Below are positions 23,919-32,688 of a DNA stretch of 64,000 bases, one piece after another. The DNA lies in contig UBKJ01000003.1 of the NCBI GenBank assembly GCA_900465915.1, positions 213,953 through 277,952 on the forward strand, read 5' to 3'. The translations under genes and the position numbers were made by a program. This stretch comes from Hyphomicrobiales bacterium. Lineage in GTDB: Bacteria > Pseudomonadota > Alphaproteobacteria > Rhizobiales > Rhizobiaceae. Position 1 is the stretch's first letter. Each line of letters starts with the position of its first letter. The notes under the pieces were generated by a model that saw only the letters and a list, made by a program, of their open reading frames with translations, ran no database searches and was not told the DNA's origin.

Positions 23919-24758
23919 ATGATGAAAACAGGGCGAGCAGGCAAATCCGCCGCATTCTTCGCCATGGCCATGATGGCGGCTTCGGTTCAGGCCGGCCATG
24001 CGGAGGACGCCAAGTTCAAGACGGTGACGCCGGGCGTGCTGGTCGTGGCCACCGAGGTCGGCAATCCGGGCTGGATGAACGGCGCCGATCCCGACAATGT
24101 GAAGGGCGGCGTCGAATGGGCCATGGCCGAGCAGATGGCCAAGGACTGGGGCATCCCCAAGGTCGTGTTCCGCAACATCTCCTTCACGCCGCTGATCTCC
24201 GGCACGGCGACGGGCTACGACATCGGCCTGATGACCATCTTCAAGACGCCGGCGCGCGAGAAGGTCAACAAATATTCCGACTGCTACTATGTCGAGGATT
24301 CCGGCGCCCTGGTGAAGAAGGGCACGAAGCTCGACACCGAGGCCGACGCCAAGAAGCTGCAATGGGGCCATGTGACGGGCGGCTACGCCGGCCTCATCCT
24401 GCAGAAGCTGCAGCCCGACAAGCAGCCCAAGGCCTTCCAGGACGGCCCGACCGAATATAACGCGCTGCTGTCCGGCACGGTCGACGCCATCCTCGACGAT
24501 TTCTCCAGCGTCGCCGGCCGCACGCGCGCCGCGGGCTTCGAGAACACCGAGGTCGCGGGCGTGCTCGCGCTCAAGGGCGTGCCCGCGCCCTGCGCCGGCG
24601 TGCAGCTTCCCCATTCCGCGCCCGACGGCAACGTCGCGGCCGTCAACGCCGAGGTCGCCAAGTTCAAGTCCAGCGGCCTGATGGACAAGTGGATGGAGCA
24701 GTACCTGGCCCCCAACGGCGTCGATCCGGCCAAGTACAAGCGCATCGAAATCCAGTAA
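23919..24758 (+). CDS. Amino-acid ABC transporter substrate-binding protein
   Basis: A 279-residue periplasmic protein of the SBP_bac_3 type with a signal peptide ending AGHA (cleavage after residue 28). Recognisable segments are PGVLVVATEVGNPGWMN at the mature N-terminus, ISGTATGYDIGLMTIFKTPA, and LLSGTVDAILDDFSS in lobe 2. A relatively acidic, tryptophan-containing cleft entrance suggests a cationic or zwitterionic ligand, but that is a guess. Two adjacent ATGs (23919, 23922) could start it. It is preceded by the site-3 promoter and followed by a terminator-like hairpin, then the permease and ATPase genes. Confidence 0.9.
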   Translation: MMKTGRAGKSAAFFAMAMMAASVQAGHAEDAKFKTVTPGVLVVATEVGNPGWMNGADPDNVKGGVEWAMAEQMAKDWGIPKVVFRNISFTPLISGTATGYDIGLMTIFKTPAREKVNKYSDCYYVEDSGALVKKGTKLDTEADAKKLQWGHVTGGYAGLILQKLQPDKQPKAFQDGPTEYNALLSGTVDAILDDFSSVAGRTRAAGFENTEVAGVLALKGVPAPCAGVQLPHSAPDGNVAAVNAEVAKFKSSGLMDKWMEQYLAPNGVDPAKYKRIEIQ

Positions 24759-24766
24759 TGTCGCGC

Positions 24767-24797
24767 GGGCGGCGGCCCTGTCCGCCGCCCTCTTTTG
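24767..24797 (+). terminator. Attenuator-like terminator after binding-protein gene
   Basis: GGGCGGCGG (24767-24775) pairs with CCGCCGCCC (24782-24790), followed by TCTTTTG. It would let part of the transcription end after the binding-protein gene. Confidence 0.75.
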
Positions 24798-24846
24798 TCT
24801 GGTTCCATGACATGGCGGGGCCACGATCGCGCCCGCAGGAGTGACA

Positions 24847-25833
24847 ATGACCGCAATCGAAGACAACGCCGCCGCGCGGCGGCGGGAGGCGGCCGCGTCC
24901 ATCCGCCGGGCGCGCTGGCTCGTTCTTTCCGTTCTCGGACTGATTTTCTGCCTGCCGGTCGGGCTCGTCGGCCTGTTCTACCTGCTGCGCGCCCGAGGGC
25001 TCGCCGGAAGCGACGTGCGCCGGGGCCGGGTCGACCTGGCGCGGGCCAAGAAATGGTCGTGGTTCTCCGTCAGCCTCGGCTGCGCGCTGGGTCTGGCGGG
25101 CCTCACCGTATTGATCTTCGCGGCCAATGGCGGCGCGGTCTTCTACACCTTCTTCGACTTCGGCCTGCTGCGCGACAACGCCGCCTATATCCTCGGCGGC
25201 TTCCTGATCAATATCGAACTCTTCATTATCTGCGAGATCCTCATCCTGATCTGGGCGATGGTCGTCGCCGTGGTGCGCGAGATCCCCGGGCCGGCCGCAG
25301 CGCCCACCCGCTTCATCGCCGCCGTCTACACCGACGTCTTCCGCGGCATCCCGTCGCTGCTGGTGCTGCTGATCGTCGGCCTCGGGCTCCGGCGCACCGG
25401 CCTGCCGGTCCTGTCCGACCTCACCGACGCGCAGGCCGCCTGCCTGGCGCTGACGCTCAATTACGGCGCCTATGTCGCGGAAGTGTTCCGCGCCGGCCTC
25501 CACTCCGTCCATTGGAGCCAGAGCGCGGCCGCCCGGTCGCTGGGGCTCAGCTACGCCAAGACGATGCGGCTGGTGGTGCTGCCGCAGGCGGTGCGCCACG
25601 TCATCCCGCCGCTGCTCAACAGCTTCATCAGCCTGCAGAAGGACACGTCGCTCGTCACCATCCTCGGCGTGCTGGACTCGGTCAATCGCGCGCAGGCGGT
25701 TTCGAGCTACAGCGCCAGCCTCGCCCCCTATACGGGCGTCGCCATCTGCTTCCTCGTCATCACCCTGCCGCTGACGCGGCTGACCGAATATCTCGCCAAG
25801 CGCGACCGCCGCGCGCGCCTGTCACGGAGCTGA
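24847..25833 (+). CDS. Amino-acid ABC transporter permease with extended N-terminus
   Basis: A 328-residue permease. The C-terminal two thirds are the usual HisM/GlnP core: DVFRGIPSLLVLLIVGLGL, NYGAYVAEVFRAGLHSVHWSQ and AARSLG as the EAA loop. The first about 110 residues add two hydrophobic segments absent from typical 220-residue members, one of them within LVLSVLGLIFCLPVGLVGLF, plus a short basic loop. AGGAG lies 5 nt before the ATG at 24847. The extension could alter interaction with the binding protein or membrane topology. Confidence 0.88.
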   Translation: MTAIEDNAAARRREAAASIRRARWLVLSVLGLIFCLPVGLVGLFYLLRARGLAGSDVRRGRVDLARAKKWSWFSVSLGCALGLAGLTVLIFAANGGAVFYTFFDFGLLRDNAAYILGGFLINIELFIICEILILIWAMVVAVVREIPGPAAAPTRFIAAVYTDVFRGIPSLLVLLIVGLGLRRTGLPVLSDLTDAQAACLALTLNYGAYVAEVFRAGLHSVHWSQSAAARSLGLSYAKTMRLVVLPQAVRHVIPPLLNSFISLQKDTSLVTILGVLDSVNRAQAVSSYSASLAPYTGVAICFLVITLPLTRLTEYLAKRDRRARLSRS

Positions 25834-25835
25834 AA

Positions 25836-26588
25836 ATGGCCCTCGTCAGCCTTACCAACGTTCACAAGCACTATGGAAGCCATCACGTGCTGCGCGGCAT
25901 CAGCATGGATGTCGACCGCCACGAGGTCGCCTGCCTGATCGGCGGCTCCGGCAGCGGCAAGTCCACCCTGCTGCGCTGCATCAACGGGCTGGAGACGATC
26001 GACGGCGGTACGGTCGCCTTCGACGGCGAGATCATCACCGATCCGGGCGTCGACCTCGACGCGGTGCGGCGCCATCTCGGCATCGTGTTCCAGAGCTACA
26101 ACCTGTTCCCGCAGATGAGCGTGGCCGAAAACGTCATGCTCGCGCCGCGCCACGTGCTGCGGATGAACAAGGCCGAGGCGCGCGAGCTGGCGACCGAAAT
26201 GCTGGCCAAGGTCGGGCTCAGGGACAAGGCCGACGCCTATCCCGACCGCCTCTCCGGCGGCCAGCAGCAGCGCGTCGCCATCGCCCGCGCGCTGGCGATG
26301 AGCCCCAAGCTCCTGCTTCTCGACGAAGTCACCTCGGCGCTCGATCCCGAGCTGGTCGAGGAGGTGCTGATGCTCCTGCGCCAATTGGCCGAGGACGGCA
26401 TGACGATGATCCTGGCGACGCACGAGATGCAGTTCGCGCGCGAGGTGGCCAGCAACGTCTATTTCCTCGCCGAGGGCGAGGTGCACGAAAGCGGCCCGCC
26501 GGCGGAGTTCTTCGGCAACCCGCAGAAGCCCCGCACCCGCGCCTTCCTCAAGCGCGTGCTGGGCGCCGACGCGCTCGGCGCCAGCTAG
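25836..26588 (+). CDS. Amino-acid ABC transporter ATP-binding protein
   Basis: A 250-residue ATPase with Walker A GGSGSGKST, Q-loop [16 protein letters not shown], Walker B LLLLDEVTSAL and switch His in ATHEM. Note DEVTSAL in place of the more common DEPTSAL, as in a subset of amino-acid ATPases. The gene starts 2 bp after the permease stop. It ends the site-3 operon and faces the convergent M24 gene across 10 bp with no obvious terminator. Confidence 0.93.
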   Translation: MALVSLTNVHKHYGSHHVLRGISMDVDRHEVACLIGGSGSGKSTLLRCINGLETIDGGTVAFDGEIITDPGVDLDAVRRHLGIVFQSYNLFPQMSVAENVMLAPRHVLRMNKAEARELATEMLAKVGLRDKADAYPDRLSGGQQQRVAIARALAMSPKLLLLDEVTSALDPELVEEVLMLLRQLAEDGMTMILATHEMQFAREVASNVYFLAEGEVHESGPPAEFFGNPQKPRTRAFLKRVLGADALGAS

Positions 26589-26598
26589 CGGCCGCGTT

Positions 26599-27774
26599 TC
26601 AATAGGCGTAGGGCGACCGGGTCAGCACCTCGTTTCCGTCCTCGCCGATGATGACGATGTCCTCGACGAAGGCCGAGCCGACGCCGGCGCTGGACAGGAA
26701 CGCCTCGACGCCGAACACCATGTTCGCCCGCACCACGTCGTCGGGCCGCGACATGACGGTCGAGATGCGCGGCTGCTCGAAGGAGAGGCCGATGCCGTGG
26801 CCGAAGAACGGGAAGTTCTTCATGATCGCCGAGACCTCGCCGCCGAAGGCCGCCGTCAGGCGGTCGCCCTCGGCCGCCACGTCCAGAAGCCGCGCGCCGG
26901 GCCGCATCATGCCGGTGAGGCGCTTGACGATGTCGACGGTTGCCTCCATCAGCCGGGTCTGCTCGGGATTGGCGGGGCCGCGCACGGCGGTGCGGCCGGG
27001 ATCGAGGTAATAGCCCTGCCAGAAGGCGGCGTGCACCGTGCCGCGCACCATGTCGCCCATCGCCGGCGCGTCGGCGCTGGAGCCGGTGAGGGGAAAGCGA
27101 TAGTCGTAGTCCATCGTCGCGCCGTGATTGGCGCCGATGGCCTGGATGCGGCCGCCGCGCCCGACGACGATGCGGGCGGCTTCGCCAGCCGCCTCGCGCT
27201 CGGAGCGGCCGGCGACCAGCGCCTGCATCATCACGGTCATGGCCTCGGTGGCGCTTTCGCCGGCGACGCGGTAGCAGTCGAGCTCGCGCGGGCTCTTGAT
27301 GGCGCGCGATCGCCGCACGAGGTCGTCGCAGACCACCCATTCGATCCCCGGCGTGTTCTCTTCCAACTGCCGGTAATATTTGACGGGGACGAACTGGCTG
27401 CCGCAGAAGGCGACGCGACCCCGGACGCCCTTTTCGCGCAGCGCCCTTGCGATGGAGAGGAAGGGATGGTTGTCGCAATGGACGTTGGCCAGCGCCAGGA
27501 GGTCGGCGCGCGGCTCCGGCTCGTCGATATGCAGCTCCGGCTCCTCACCCTTGCGCAGGATGACGCCGGAGAAGGAGCGGGCCGACCAGATCAGCGAATC
27601 CGTGCCGCCGCTGACCGGATAGTGGTTGGTGAGGTAGAGGATGTCGCCGCAATTGTCCGTCGTGCCGCCGCCGCGGCCGAAGACGACGGCGGTCTCGAAG
27701 CCCAGCGCCTCCATGTCGGCGAGGGTCCGCGTCCAGCGGTCCTGATATTCTTCGAGCGGAAAATAGCGGAGCAT
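26599..27774 (-). CDS. M24 family metallopeptidase-like protein (Xaa-Pro/creatinase fold), altered metal site
   Basis: A 391-residue pita-bread-fold protein with a creatinase-like N-terminal domain (residues about 1-165). In the C-terminal domain the expected metal ligands are Asp258 (GYYLDPGRT), His326 (FFGHGIGL), Glu357 (VFGVEAF) and Glu371 (VEDIVII). The first Asp normally found about ten residues before Asp258 is missing; the segment reads GTVHAAFWQG. It may hold one metal or act without two metals, as some M24 relatives (creatinase, DddP) do. It is the last gene of the DUF1989-ABC operon, after a strong hairpin, so it probably cleaves or lyses the imported compound. Confidence 0.85.
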   Translation of the reverse strand: MLRYFPLEEYQDRWTRTLADMEALGFETAVVFGRGGGTTDNCGDILYLTNHYPVSGGTDSLIWSARSFSGVILRKGEEPELHIDEPEPRADLLALANVHCDNHPFLSIARALREKGVRGRVAFCGSQFVPVKYYRQLEENTPGIEWVVCDDLVRRSRAIKSPRELDCYRVAGESATEAMTVMMQALVAGRSEREAAGEAARIVVGRGGRIQAIGANHGATMDYDYRFPLTGSSADAPAMGDMVRGTVHAAFWQGYYLDPGRTAVRGPANPEQTRLMEATVDIVKRLTGMMRPGARLLDVAAEGDRLTAAFGGEVSAIMKNFPFFGHGIGLSFEQPRISTVMSRPDDVVRANMVFGVEAFLSSAGVGSAFVEDIVIIGEDGNEVLTRSPYAY

Positions 27775-27791
27775 GGTCTTCCTCCATGGGA

Positions 27792-27817
27792 CCGGCGGGG
27801 CGAAGACGCCCCGCCGG
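27792..27817 (-). terminator. Intercistronic hairpin after binding-protein gene
   Basis: CCGGCGGGGCG (27792-27802) and CGCCCCGCCGG (27807-27817) form a perfect 11-bp stem with a 4-nt loop, between the binding-protein and M24 genes read on the minus strand. No clear T-tract. Confidence 0.65.
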
Positions 27818-27825
27818 AGTTCGGG

Positions 27826-28620
27826 TCATTGCGGGAGGGTGCGGATGGGCTCTTTCGGCGCGGGGTTTACCCCGATCAGCTCGGTGGTGAGCTTGGCGTA
27901 GGTTCCGTCGGCGATCATGTCGGCGAGCGCCTTGTTGACGGCGGCGACCAGATGCGGCTTGCCCTTCTTGAAGGCGAAGCCCTTCTGGATCGAGCTGACC
28001 GGCTCCTCCACCAGCTTGAGCGGCAGGTTGGAGACCTTGATCGCGTAGGCGGCGGCGATGCTGTCGGTGATGATGGCGTCGACATTGCCGTTGGCCAGGT
28101 CCTGCATGGCGTCGGATTCCGCCTTGTAGGTCTTGACGTCGGCGCCGAGGCTCGCGGCGATCTTGACCCAGTTGGAGGCGACGAGGCCGCCCACCGTGTG
28201 GCCCTTGACGTCCGACGGCTTGGTCAGCTCGGAATCCTTGCGCACGACGATGCGGCCGCCCGATTCCAGCCAGCCGTCGGCGAAGACCACCTTCTGCTGC
28301 CGCTCGGGCGTGATGTCCATGGCGTCGCTGATCATGTCGTACTGGTCGGCCTCGAGGCCGATCAGCACCGATTCCCATTTGACCAGCACCGGCTTGTATT
28401 CGAGGCCGAGGCGTCGGGCGACTTCCTTCGCCACCCTGATCTCCAGCCCGTCGAGGTCGCCGCTCGGAGCGCGCATCGAGAAGGGCGGATAGGTGCCCTC
28501 GGTGGCGACGCTGAGCTCGCCCGGGACCAGGAGTTCGAGCCCGTCGGCGGCGCGCGCGGCGGGGGCGAGAGGCAGGAGCGTCATGGCGGCGAGCGCCATA
28601 AGAAGCGTTTTGAGTTTCAT
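27826..28620 (-). CDS. Amino-acid ABC transporter substrate-binding protein
   Basis: A 264-residue SBP_bac_3 protein with signal peptide ending AARA (cleavage after residue 24). It shows GELSVATEGTYPPFSM, GLEIRVAKEVARRLGLEY, and the characteristic LIGLEADQYDMISDAM with TPERQ. NGNVDAIITDS is in lobe 2. The ATG at 28620 is chosen because it gives a normal signal peptide; an upstream ATG at 28635 is possible. It belongs to the operon DUF1989, ATPase, permease, binding protein, M24. The third amino-acid importer of the island. Confidence 0.92.
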   Translation of the reverse strand: MKLKTLLMALAAMTLLPLAPAARAADGLELLVPGELSVATEGTYPPFSMRAPSGDLDGLEIRVAKEVARRLGLEYKPVLVKWESVLIGLEADQYDMISDAMDITPERQQKVVFADGWLESGGRIVVRKDSELTKPSDVKGHTVGGLVASNWVKIAASLGADVKTYKAESDAMQDLANGNVDAIITDSIAAAYAIKVSNLPLKLVEEPVSSIQKGFAFKKGKPHLVAAVNKALADMIADGTYAKLTTELIGVNPAPKEPIRTLPQ

Positions 28621-28696
28621 GCGATAGTTCCCCATTGGTTTTGTTTTTCTGCAATCCGGCGCGGCGCGAGGGTCGCGCAGCGCCAATTCGGGCGCG

Positions 28697-29350
28697 TCAG
28701 CCGAGCCGGCCGTAGCGGCGTTCGAGCCAGGCGGCCAGCCGCGTCAGGATCGAGGTCAGGACCAGGTAGATCAGGGCGACCGCGATATAGAAGTCGAAGG
28801 GCCGGAACGTGGCCGAGATCAGCGTCTGCGCGTAGAGCGTCAGCTCCACCACGGTGATGGTGGAGAGCAGCGAGGTGTTCTTCAGGATCGAGATCGCCTC
28901 GTTGGTCATGGCGGGCAGGATGATGCGGAACACCTGCGGCAGGATGATCGTGCGCATGGTCTCGGCGGGGCTGAAGCCCAGCGCGAGCGAGGATTCCGTC
29001 TGCCCGCGCGGAATCGCCGACAGGCCGGAGCGGATGATCTCCGCCACATAGGCCCCGCTGTTGACGCCCAGCGCCAGCACGCCGGCGACGAAGGGCGAAA
29101 GCCGCACGCCGAGCTGCGGCAGGCCGAAATAGACGATGAAGATCTGGATCAGCGCCGGCGTGCCGCGGATGAACCAGATGTAGAAGGCGGCGATCGAGCG
29201 CACCGCGGTGGAGTGCGAGCGCTGGCCGAGCGCGGCGGCGAGGCCGCAGACCCAGCTCAGCGCGATGGTGAGGATGGTCACCCACAGCACCGTCCATGCG
29301 GCGGCGAGGAAACCGGGGCCGTAGGTGGATAGATCGGACCAGAACGTCAT
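28697..29350 (-). CDS. Amino-acid ABC transporter permease
   Basis: A 217-residue permease of normal length with about five helices. [20 protein letters not shown] is the family opening, [21 protein letters not shown] and SSLALGFS the EAA loop. The start overlaps the stop of the ATPase gene (ATGA). Together with the ATPase and binding protein it forms the third polar amino-acid importer in the island. Confidence 0.94.
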   Translation of the reverse strand: MTFWSDLSTYGPGFLAAAWTVLWVTILTIALSWVCGLAAALGQRSHSTAVRSIAAFYIWFIRGTPALIQIFIVYFGLPQLGVRLSPFVAGVLALGVNSGAYVAEIIRSGLSAIPRGQTESSLALGFSPAETMRTIILPQVFRIILPAMTNEAISILKNTSLLSTITVVELTLYAQTLISATFRPFDFYIAVALIYLVLTSILTRLAAWLERRYGRLG

Positions 29351-30192
29351 TTCCCGGAAATCTCCCTATCGGCGTCCCTGTCTGCAGCCTGGTCGGCGTC
29401 GTCGCCCGCCTTGACGTTGTCGTGCAGGATGCGGTGCAGGAACTGGCGCAGCCGCGGGCTTTCCGGGTTCTGCAGCACCTCCTTCGGCCGGCCTTCCTCG
29501 GCGATGACGCCCTGGTCGAAGAACAGCACGCGCGAGGACACGTCGCGCGCGAAGGAGATCTCGTGCGTCACCAGGAGCATGGTCATGCCGTCGGCGGCGA
29601 GCGAGGCCATCAGCGTCAGCACCTCGTGCACCAGCTCGGGGTCGAGCGCCGAGGTCACCTCGTCGAACAGCATCAATTTCGGCTTCATCGCCAGCGCGCG
29701 GGCGATGGCGACGCGCTGCTGCTGGCCGCCGGAAAGCCGCGAGGGATAGGCGTCGCGCTTTTCGTAGAGGCCGATGCGCCGCAGCAGCGCGTCGGCGATC
29801 TCGATCGCCTCGGCGCGCGGCAGGCCGCGCAGCCGCACCGGCGCGTGGATGACGTTCTGCAGCACCGTCATGTGCGGCCACAGATTGTAGCTCTGGAACA
29901 CCATGCCGATATGCGAGCGCAGCGCCTGCAACTGGCGCGCGGTGGGATGGCCGGCCGCGCCGGGGGCGAAGTCGAAGCGAAAATCGTCGAACTCCATCGT
30001 CCCGGCGTTGGCCGTCTCGATGGCGTTGATCGAGCGCAGGAAGGTGCTCTTGCCCGAGCCGCTGGCGCCGATGATGGAGACGACCTCGCCGGTCCTGACG
30101 TCGAGGTCGATGCCCTTGAGGACCTCGAGCTGGCCGAAGCTCTTGCGGATGCCGCGCAGCCGCAGCAGGGGCTTGTCTTCGGGGGTCATCAT
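29347..30192 (-). CDS. Amino-acid ABC transporter ATP-binding protein
   Basis: A 281-residue ATPase: Walker [11 protein letters not shown]-loop [16 protein letters not shown], Walker [12 protein letters not shown] and switch His in VTHEI. Like the ATPase at 25836 it has DEVTSAL. A charged tail of about 20 residues (Asp/Lys/Arg-rich) extends past the usual end. Both ends overlap neighbours by 4 bp, showing tight coupling within the operon. Confidence 0.94.
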   Translation of the reverse strand: MMTPEDKPLLRLRGIRKSFGQLEVLKGIDLDVRTGEVVSIIGASGSGKSTFLRSINAIETANAGTMEFDDFRFDFAPGAAGHPTARQLQALRSHIGMVFQSYNLWPHMTVLQNVIHAPVRLRGLPRAEAIEIADALLRRIGLYEKRDAYPSRLSGGQQQRVAIARALAMKPKLMLFDEVTSALDPELVHEVLTLMASLAADGMTMLLVTHEISFARDVSSRVLFFDQGVIAEEGRPKEVLQNPESPRLRQFLHRILHDNVKAGDDADQAADRDADREISGK

Positions 30193-30812
30193 CGCGGCTC
30201 CTCGTGGCGTGGGTCCTCGACGACGAAGGCGACGTCGCGGGGCGTGCGGGCCGCGCCGTTGATCGGGGTGACGTCCTGCGGGCAGGCGGACAGGACGACC
30301 GTCACGTCCATGTCGGCGGCGAGCGTCACGCTGTCGCCCGGCCGGCTCGCCGGCGGCAGCCGCGTCACGCCGCCGTCCGCGGCGATGGGCACGTTCATGA
30401 ACAGGTTGAGCGAGGCGGGGGTGAAGGGCAGCGCCACGCCGATCCGCGCCAGCGCCTCGTGGAAATTGTCGGTGCAGCTTCGATGCGGACCGGCGCAGCC
30501 GAGCTCACGGTAAAGCTCGGCGCTGCACGGGCAGAGCTGGGTGTCGTGCCGGCCGGGGGAGGCGTCCTCCGTCATGGTCAGCATCGGCCGGCGGCGGTTG
30601 CTGACCACCGTCATGCCCTTCCCGACGAAGACGTTGCTGTTGCAGGAGCGCGTATGCTCCATCGAGGCGTATTCGAGCGGGTCCGCCGCCGACAGCGCCC
30701 ATGCGTCGACCACCTGAGAGCCGTGAAGGTTCTCGATGCGGATCGCCTGTCCCCTTTTCAGGGGGACGGCGACGCCCTGCGCCGCCGGAAGTCTATGACC
30801 CGGTTGATCCAT
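30189..30812 (-). CDS. DUF1989 / urea carboxylase-associated family protein
   Basis: A 207-residue protein matching the DUF1989 (urea carboxylase-associated) family: [19 protein letters not shown], the family core [18 protein letters not shown], then [19 protein letters not shown] and [10 protein letters not shown]. The conserved His and Cys residues (H in PGRHD, CPC, NFHEAL) suggest a metal or cofactor site. Members usually sit beside urea amidolyase or allophanate genes, and some are linked to guanidine, urea or aminomethyl compounds; biochemical roles are largely unknown. Here it is the promoter-proximal gene of an amino-acid transporter and M24 operon, not next to urea carboxylase. Confidence 0.85.
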   Translation of the reverse strand: MDQPGHRLPAAQGVAVPLKRGQAIRIENLHGSQVVDAWALSAADPLEYASMEHTRSCNSNVFVGKGMTVVSNRRRPMLTMTEDASPGRHDTQLCPCSAELYRELGCAGPHRSCTDNFHEALARIGVALPFTPASLNLFMNVPIAADGGVTRLPPASRPGDSVTLAADMDVTVVLSACPQDVTPINGAARTPRDVAFVVEDPRHEEPR

Positions 30813-30854
30813 GCCCTGTTCCCCATGAGGTCCCGGTCTTCCGCCGGCTCGACC

Positions 30855-30887
30855 ATTTCAGTATACCACTGGAATCCTAAATCGCAA
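30855..30887 (-). promoter_or_regulatory. Promoter with TGGTATACTGAAAT element
   Basis: Reading leftward, -35 TTGCGA (30887-30882), 16-bp spacer, -10 TATACT (30865-30860). TGGTATACTGAAAT (30868-30855) covers the -10. The same 14-mer, with one change, lies at the divergent pxpBC promoter (32629-32642). A FadR-type GntR operator is the likely reading, because these bind TGGTATACCA-like sequences. Confidence 0.6.
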
Positions 30888-30902
30888 TCAGGAATCCCGT
30901 TC

Positions 30903-31760
30903 TCAGATCGCCGCCGCGCGGCGGCTTTCGACATAGAGCCGCCGCAGGTCGCGGGTCAGCGCGCCGGGCGCGCCGGTCCCGACCGGCTCGCCGTCGATCC
31001 GCGTGACCGGGACGACGAAATTGGTGGCCGAGGTGATGAAGGCCTCGCGGGCGGCCCGCGCTTCGTCGGGCGTGAAGGCGCGCTCCTCGACGCCGAGGCC
31101 GCGCCGCGCCGCGAGCTCCAGCACCGAGGCGCGGGTGACGCCGGGCAGGAGCGCATGCGACAGGTCGCGGGTGACGAGCACGTCGTTTTCGGTGACGATA
31201 TGGGCGCTGGCGGCGGTGGCCTCGGTGACGTGGCCGTCCTCAACCAGCCAGGCGTCGTCCGCGCCGCGCGCCTTGGCCTCCATCTTGGCCATGGACGGAT
31301 AGAGAAGCTGGATGGTCTTGATGTCGCGGCGGCCCCAGCGCAGGTCGGGCAGCAGCGCCACCGAGATGCCCGCCTCGGCGGCGCGGTTCTCCAGCACGTT
31401 CTTGGCCTGGGTGAACAGCACCAGCGTCGGCGGCGTGTCGGCGGGCGGATAGGCGAAGTCGCGGTCGGCGACGCCGCGCGTCAGCTGCAAATAGATCATG
31501 CCCTGGTCGAGCCCGTTGCGCGCCACGATCTCGCGATGCACGGCCAGGAGCGCGTCCTCGTCCAGCGGCACGGGAATGCCCAGCTCGCGCGCCGAGCGCT
31601 GCAGGCGGGCGGCGTGGCCGGCATATTCGACCAGCCTGCCGTCCAGCACGCAGGTCACCTCATAGATGGCGTCGGCCATCAGGAAGCCGCGGTCGAAGAC
31701 CGAGACCTTGGCCTCTTGCTCGGGCAGCCATGCGCCGTCGAGATAAACGATTCTGCTCAT
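30903..31760 (-). CDS. Class IV PLP aminotransferase (D-amino-acid transaminase-like)
   Basis: A 285-residue fold-type IV transaminase. The PLP Lys is Lys148 in RRDIKTIQLL, and VSVFDRGFLMADAIYEV is the conserved N-terminal stretch of the DAAT group. Glu180 in EDGHVTEATAAS sits at the pyridine-N contact. The LQLTRG segment also matches DAAT. The probable reaction is transfer of an amino group between D-amino acids and 2-oxoglutarate, though branched-chain and aminodeoxychorismate activities share the fold. It lies 1 bp after pxpA, suggesting that the 5-oxoprolinase and transaminase handle connected intermediates. Confidence 0.88.
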   Translation of the reverse strand: MSRIVYLDGAWLPEQEAKVSVFDRGFLMADAIYEVTCVLDGRLVEYAGHAARLQRSARELGIPVPLDEDALLAVHREIVARNGLDQGMIYLQLTRGVADRDFAYPPADTPPTLVLFTQAKNVLENRAAEAGISVALLPDLRWGRRDIKTIQLLYPSMAKMEAKARGADDAWLVEDGHVTEATAASAHIVTENDVLVTRDLSHALLPGVTRASVLELAARRGLGVEERAFTPDEARAAREAFITSATNFVVPVTRIDGEPVGTGAPGALTRDLRRLYVESRRAAAI

Positions 31761-31761
31761 G

Positions 31762-32538
31762 TCATCCTCGGGGTTTTGCGAAGGGCGCGATCTCCACGCC
31801 GTTTTCGATCAGCGCCGCGCGCAGGGCGCGGACGATCCCGACCGCGCCGGGCGTGTCGCCATGGACGCAGAGCGTGGCCGGCTCGACCGGCAGCCGCTTG
31901 CCGCCGGTGGTGGGGATATGGCCGCCGAGCACCATCTCCAGCACCTGGTCGAGGCTGCGGCGCGGGTCGTGGATCACCGCGCCGGGCTGGCTGCGCGGCG
32001 TCAGCTCGCCGGCGTCGGTATAGGTGCGGTCGGCGTAGATCTCGCAGGCGACGCGCAGCCCCGCCTTCTCCGCCGCCTTCCAGGTCTCGGAATAGGGCAG
32101 CGACACATAGACGAGGCCGGGATCGACCGCCTTGACCGCGCCCACGCAAAGGGCGGCGAGATCGGGGTCGACCGCCGCCATGTTGCCGAGCGCGCCATGC
32201 GTCTTCACATGCGTCATCGCATGGCCCTCCAGCGCGCACATGCCCTGCATGGCGACGATCTGGTAGACGAGCTGGGCCTCCAGGTCCTCCGGCCTCTCGC
32301 CCGAGATGCGGCGGCGGCCGAAGCCGTAGAGGTCGGCGAAGGAGGGATGCGCGCCGACCGAGACGCCGTTGTCGCGCGCCATGCGGATGGTGCGGCGCAT
32401 CACCACCGGGTCGCCGGCGTGGAAGCCGCAGGCGATGTTGGCGGTGCTGACCAGCGCCAGCATGGCCGCGTCGTCGCCGATCGTATAGGCGCCGAAGCTT
32501 TCGCCCATGTCGCAGTTGAGGTCGATCTTTCTCGTCAT
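31762..32538 (-). CDS. pxpA: 5-oxoprolinase subunit PxpA (LamB/YcsF family)
   Basis: A 258-residue protein of the LamB/YcsF family. It opens with the family signature IDLNCDMGESFGAY and continues with STANIACGFHAGDP, VGAHPSFADLYGFGRR and LCVHGDTPGA, whose His/Asp residues are thought to bind metal. PxpA is the hydrolytic partner of PxpBC, opening 5-oxo-L-proline to L-glutamate with ATP. The start at 32538 lacks the non-conserved extension of longer in-frame starts. Unusually it is on the opposite strand from pxpBC, with the class IV transaminase gene immediately downstream of it. Confidence 0.92.
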   Translation of the reverse strand: MTRKIDLNCDMGESFGAYTIGDDAAMLALVSTANIACGFHAGDPVVMRRTIRMARDNGVSVGAHPSFADLYGFGRRRISGERPEDLEAQLVYQIVAMQGMCALEGHAMTHVKTHGALGNMAAVDPDLAALCVGAVKAVDPGLVYVSLPYSETWKAAEKAGLRVACEIYADRTYTDAGELTPRSQPGAVIHDPRRSLDQVLEMVLGGHIPTTGGKRLPVEPATLCVHGDTPGAVGIVRALRAALIENGVEIAPFAKPRG

Positions 32539-32591
32539 GCCCGTGACCTGTCGCGAGGGTGTTGAAACTGCGGGAGCCGGCGCGGCGCTGA

Positions 32592-32642
32592 TTGACAGAA
32601 CGGCCCGGCTCCGCATAATGGATACATGTGGTATACCGAAAT
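32592..32642 (+). promoter_or_regulatory. pxpBC operon promoter with TGGTATACCGAAAT operator
   Basis: TTGACA at 32592-32597, 16-bp spacer and CATAAT at 32614-32619. TGGTATACCGAAAT at 32629-32642 would cover the transcription start region. Its core GGTATACC is a perfect palindrome. The matching element at 30855-30868 is in the other operon. The GntR proteins at 34527 or 37389, in the controlled operon, are candidates. Confidence 0.65.
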
Positions 32643-32688
32643 CACAAGCCCTTTTGACGGGGACCGGAAAACCGGGGAGGAATGGTCG

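Noticed and set aside
26797..28857. Long plus-strand open frame opposite the M24 and binding-protein genes
   Set aside because: The true genes on the minus strand have recognisable motifs. This frame is a codon-position shadow.
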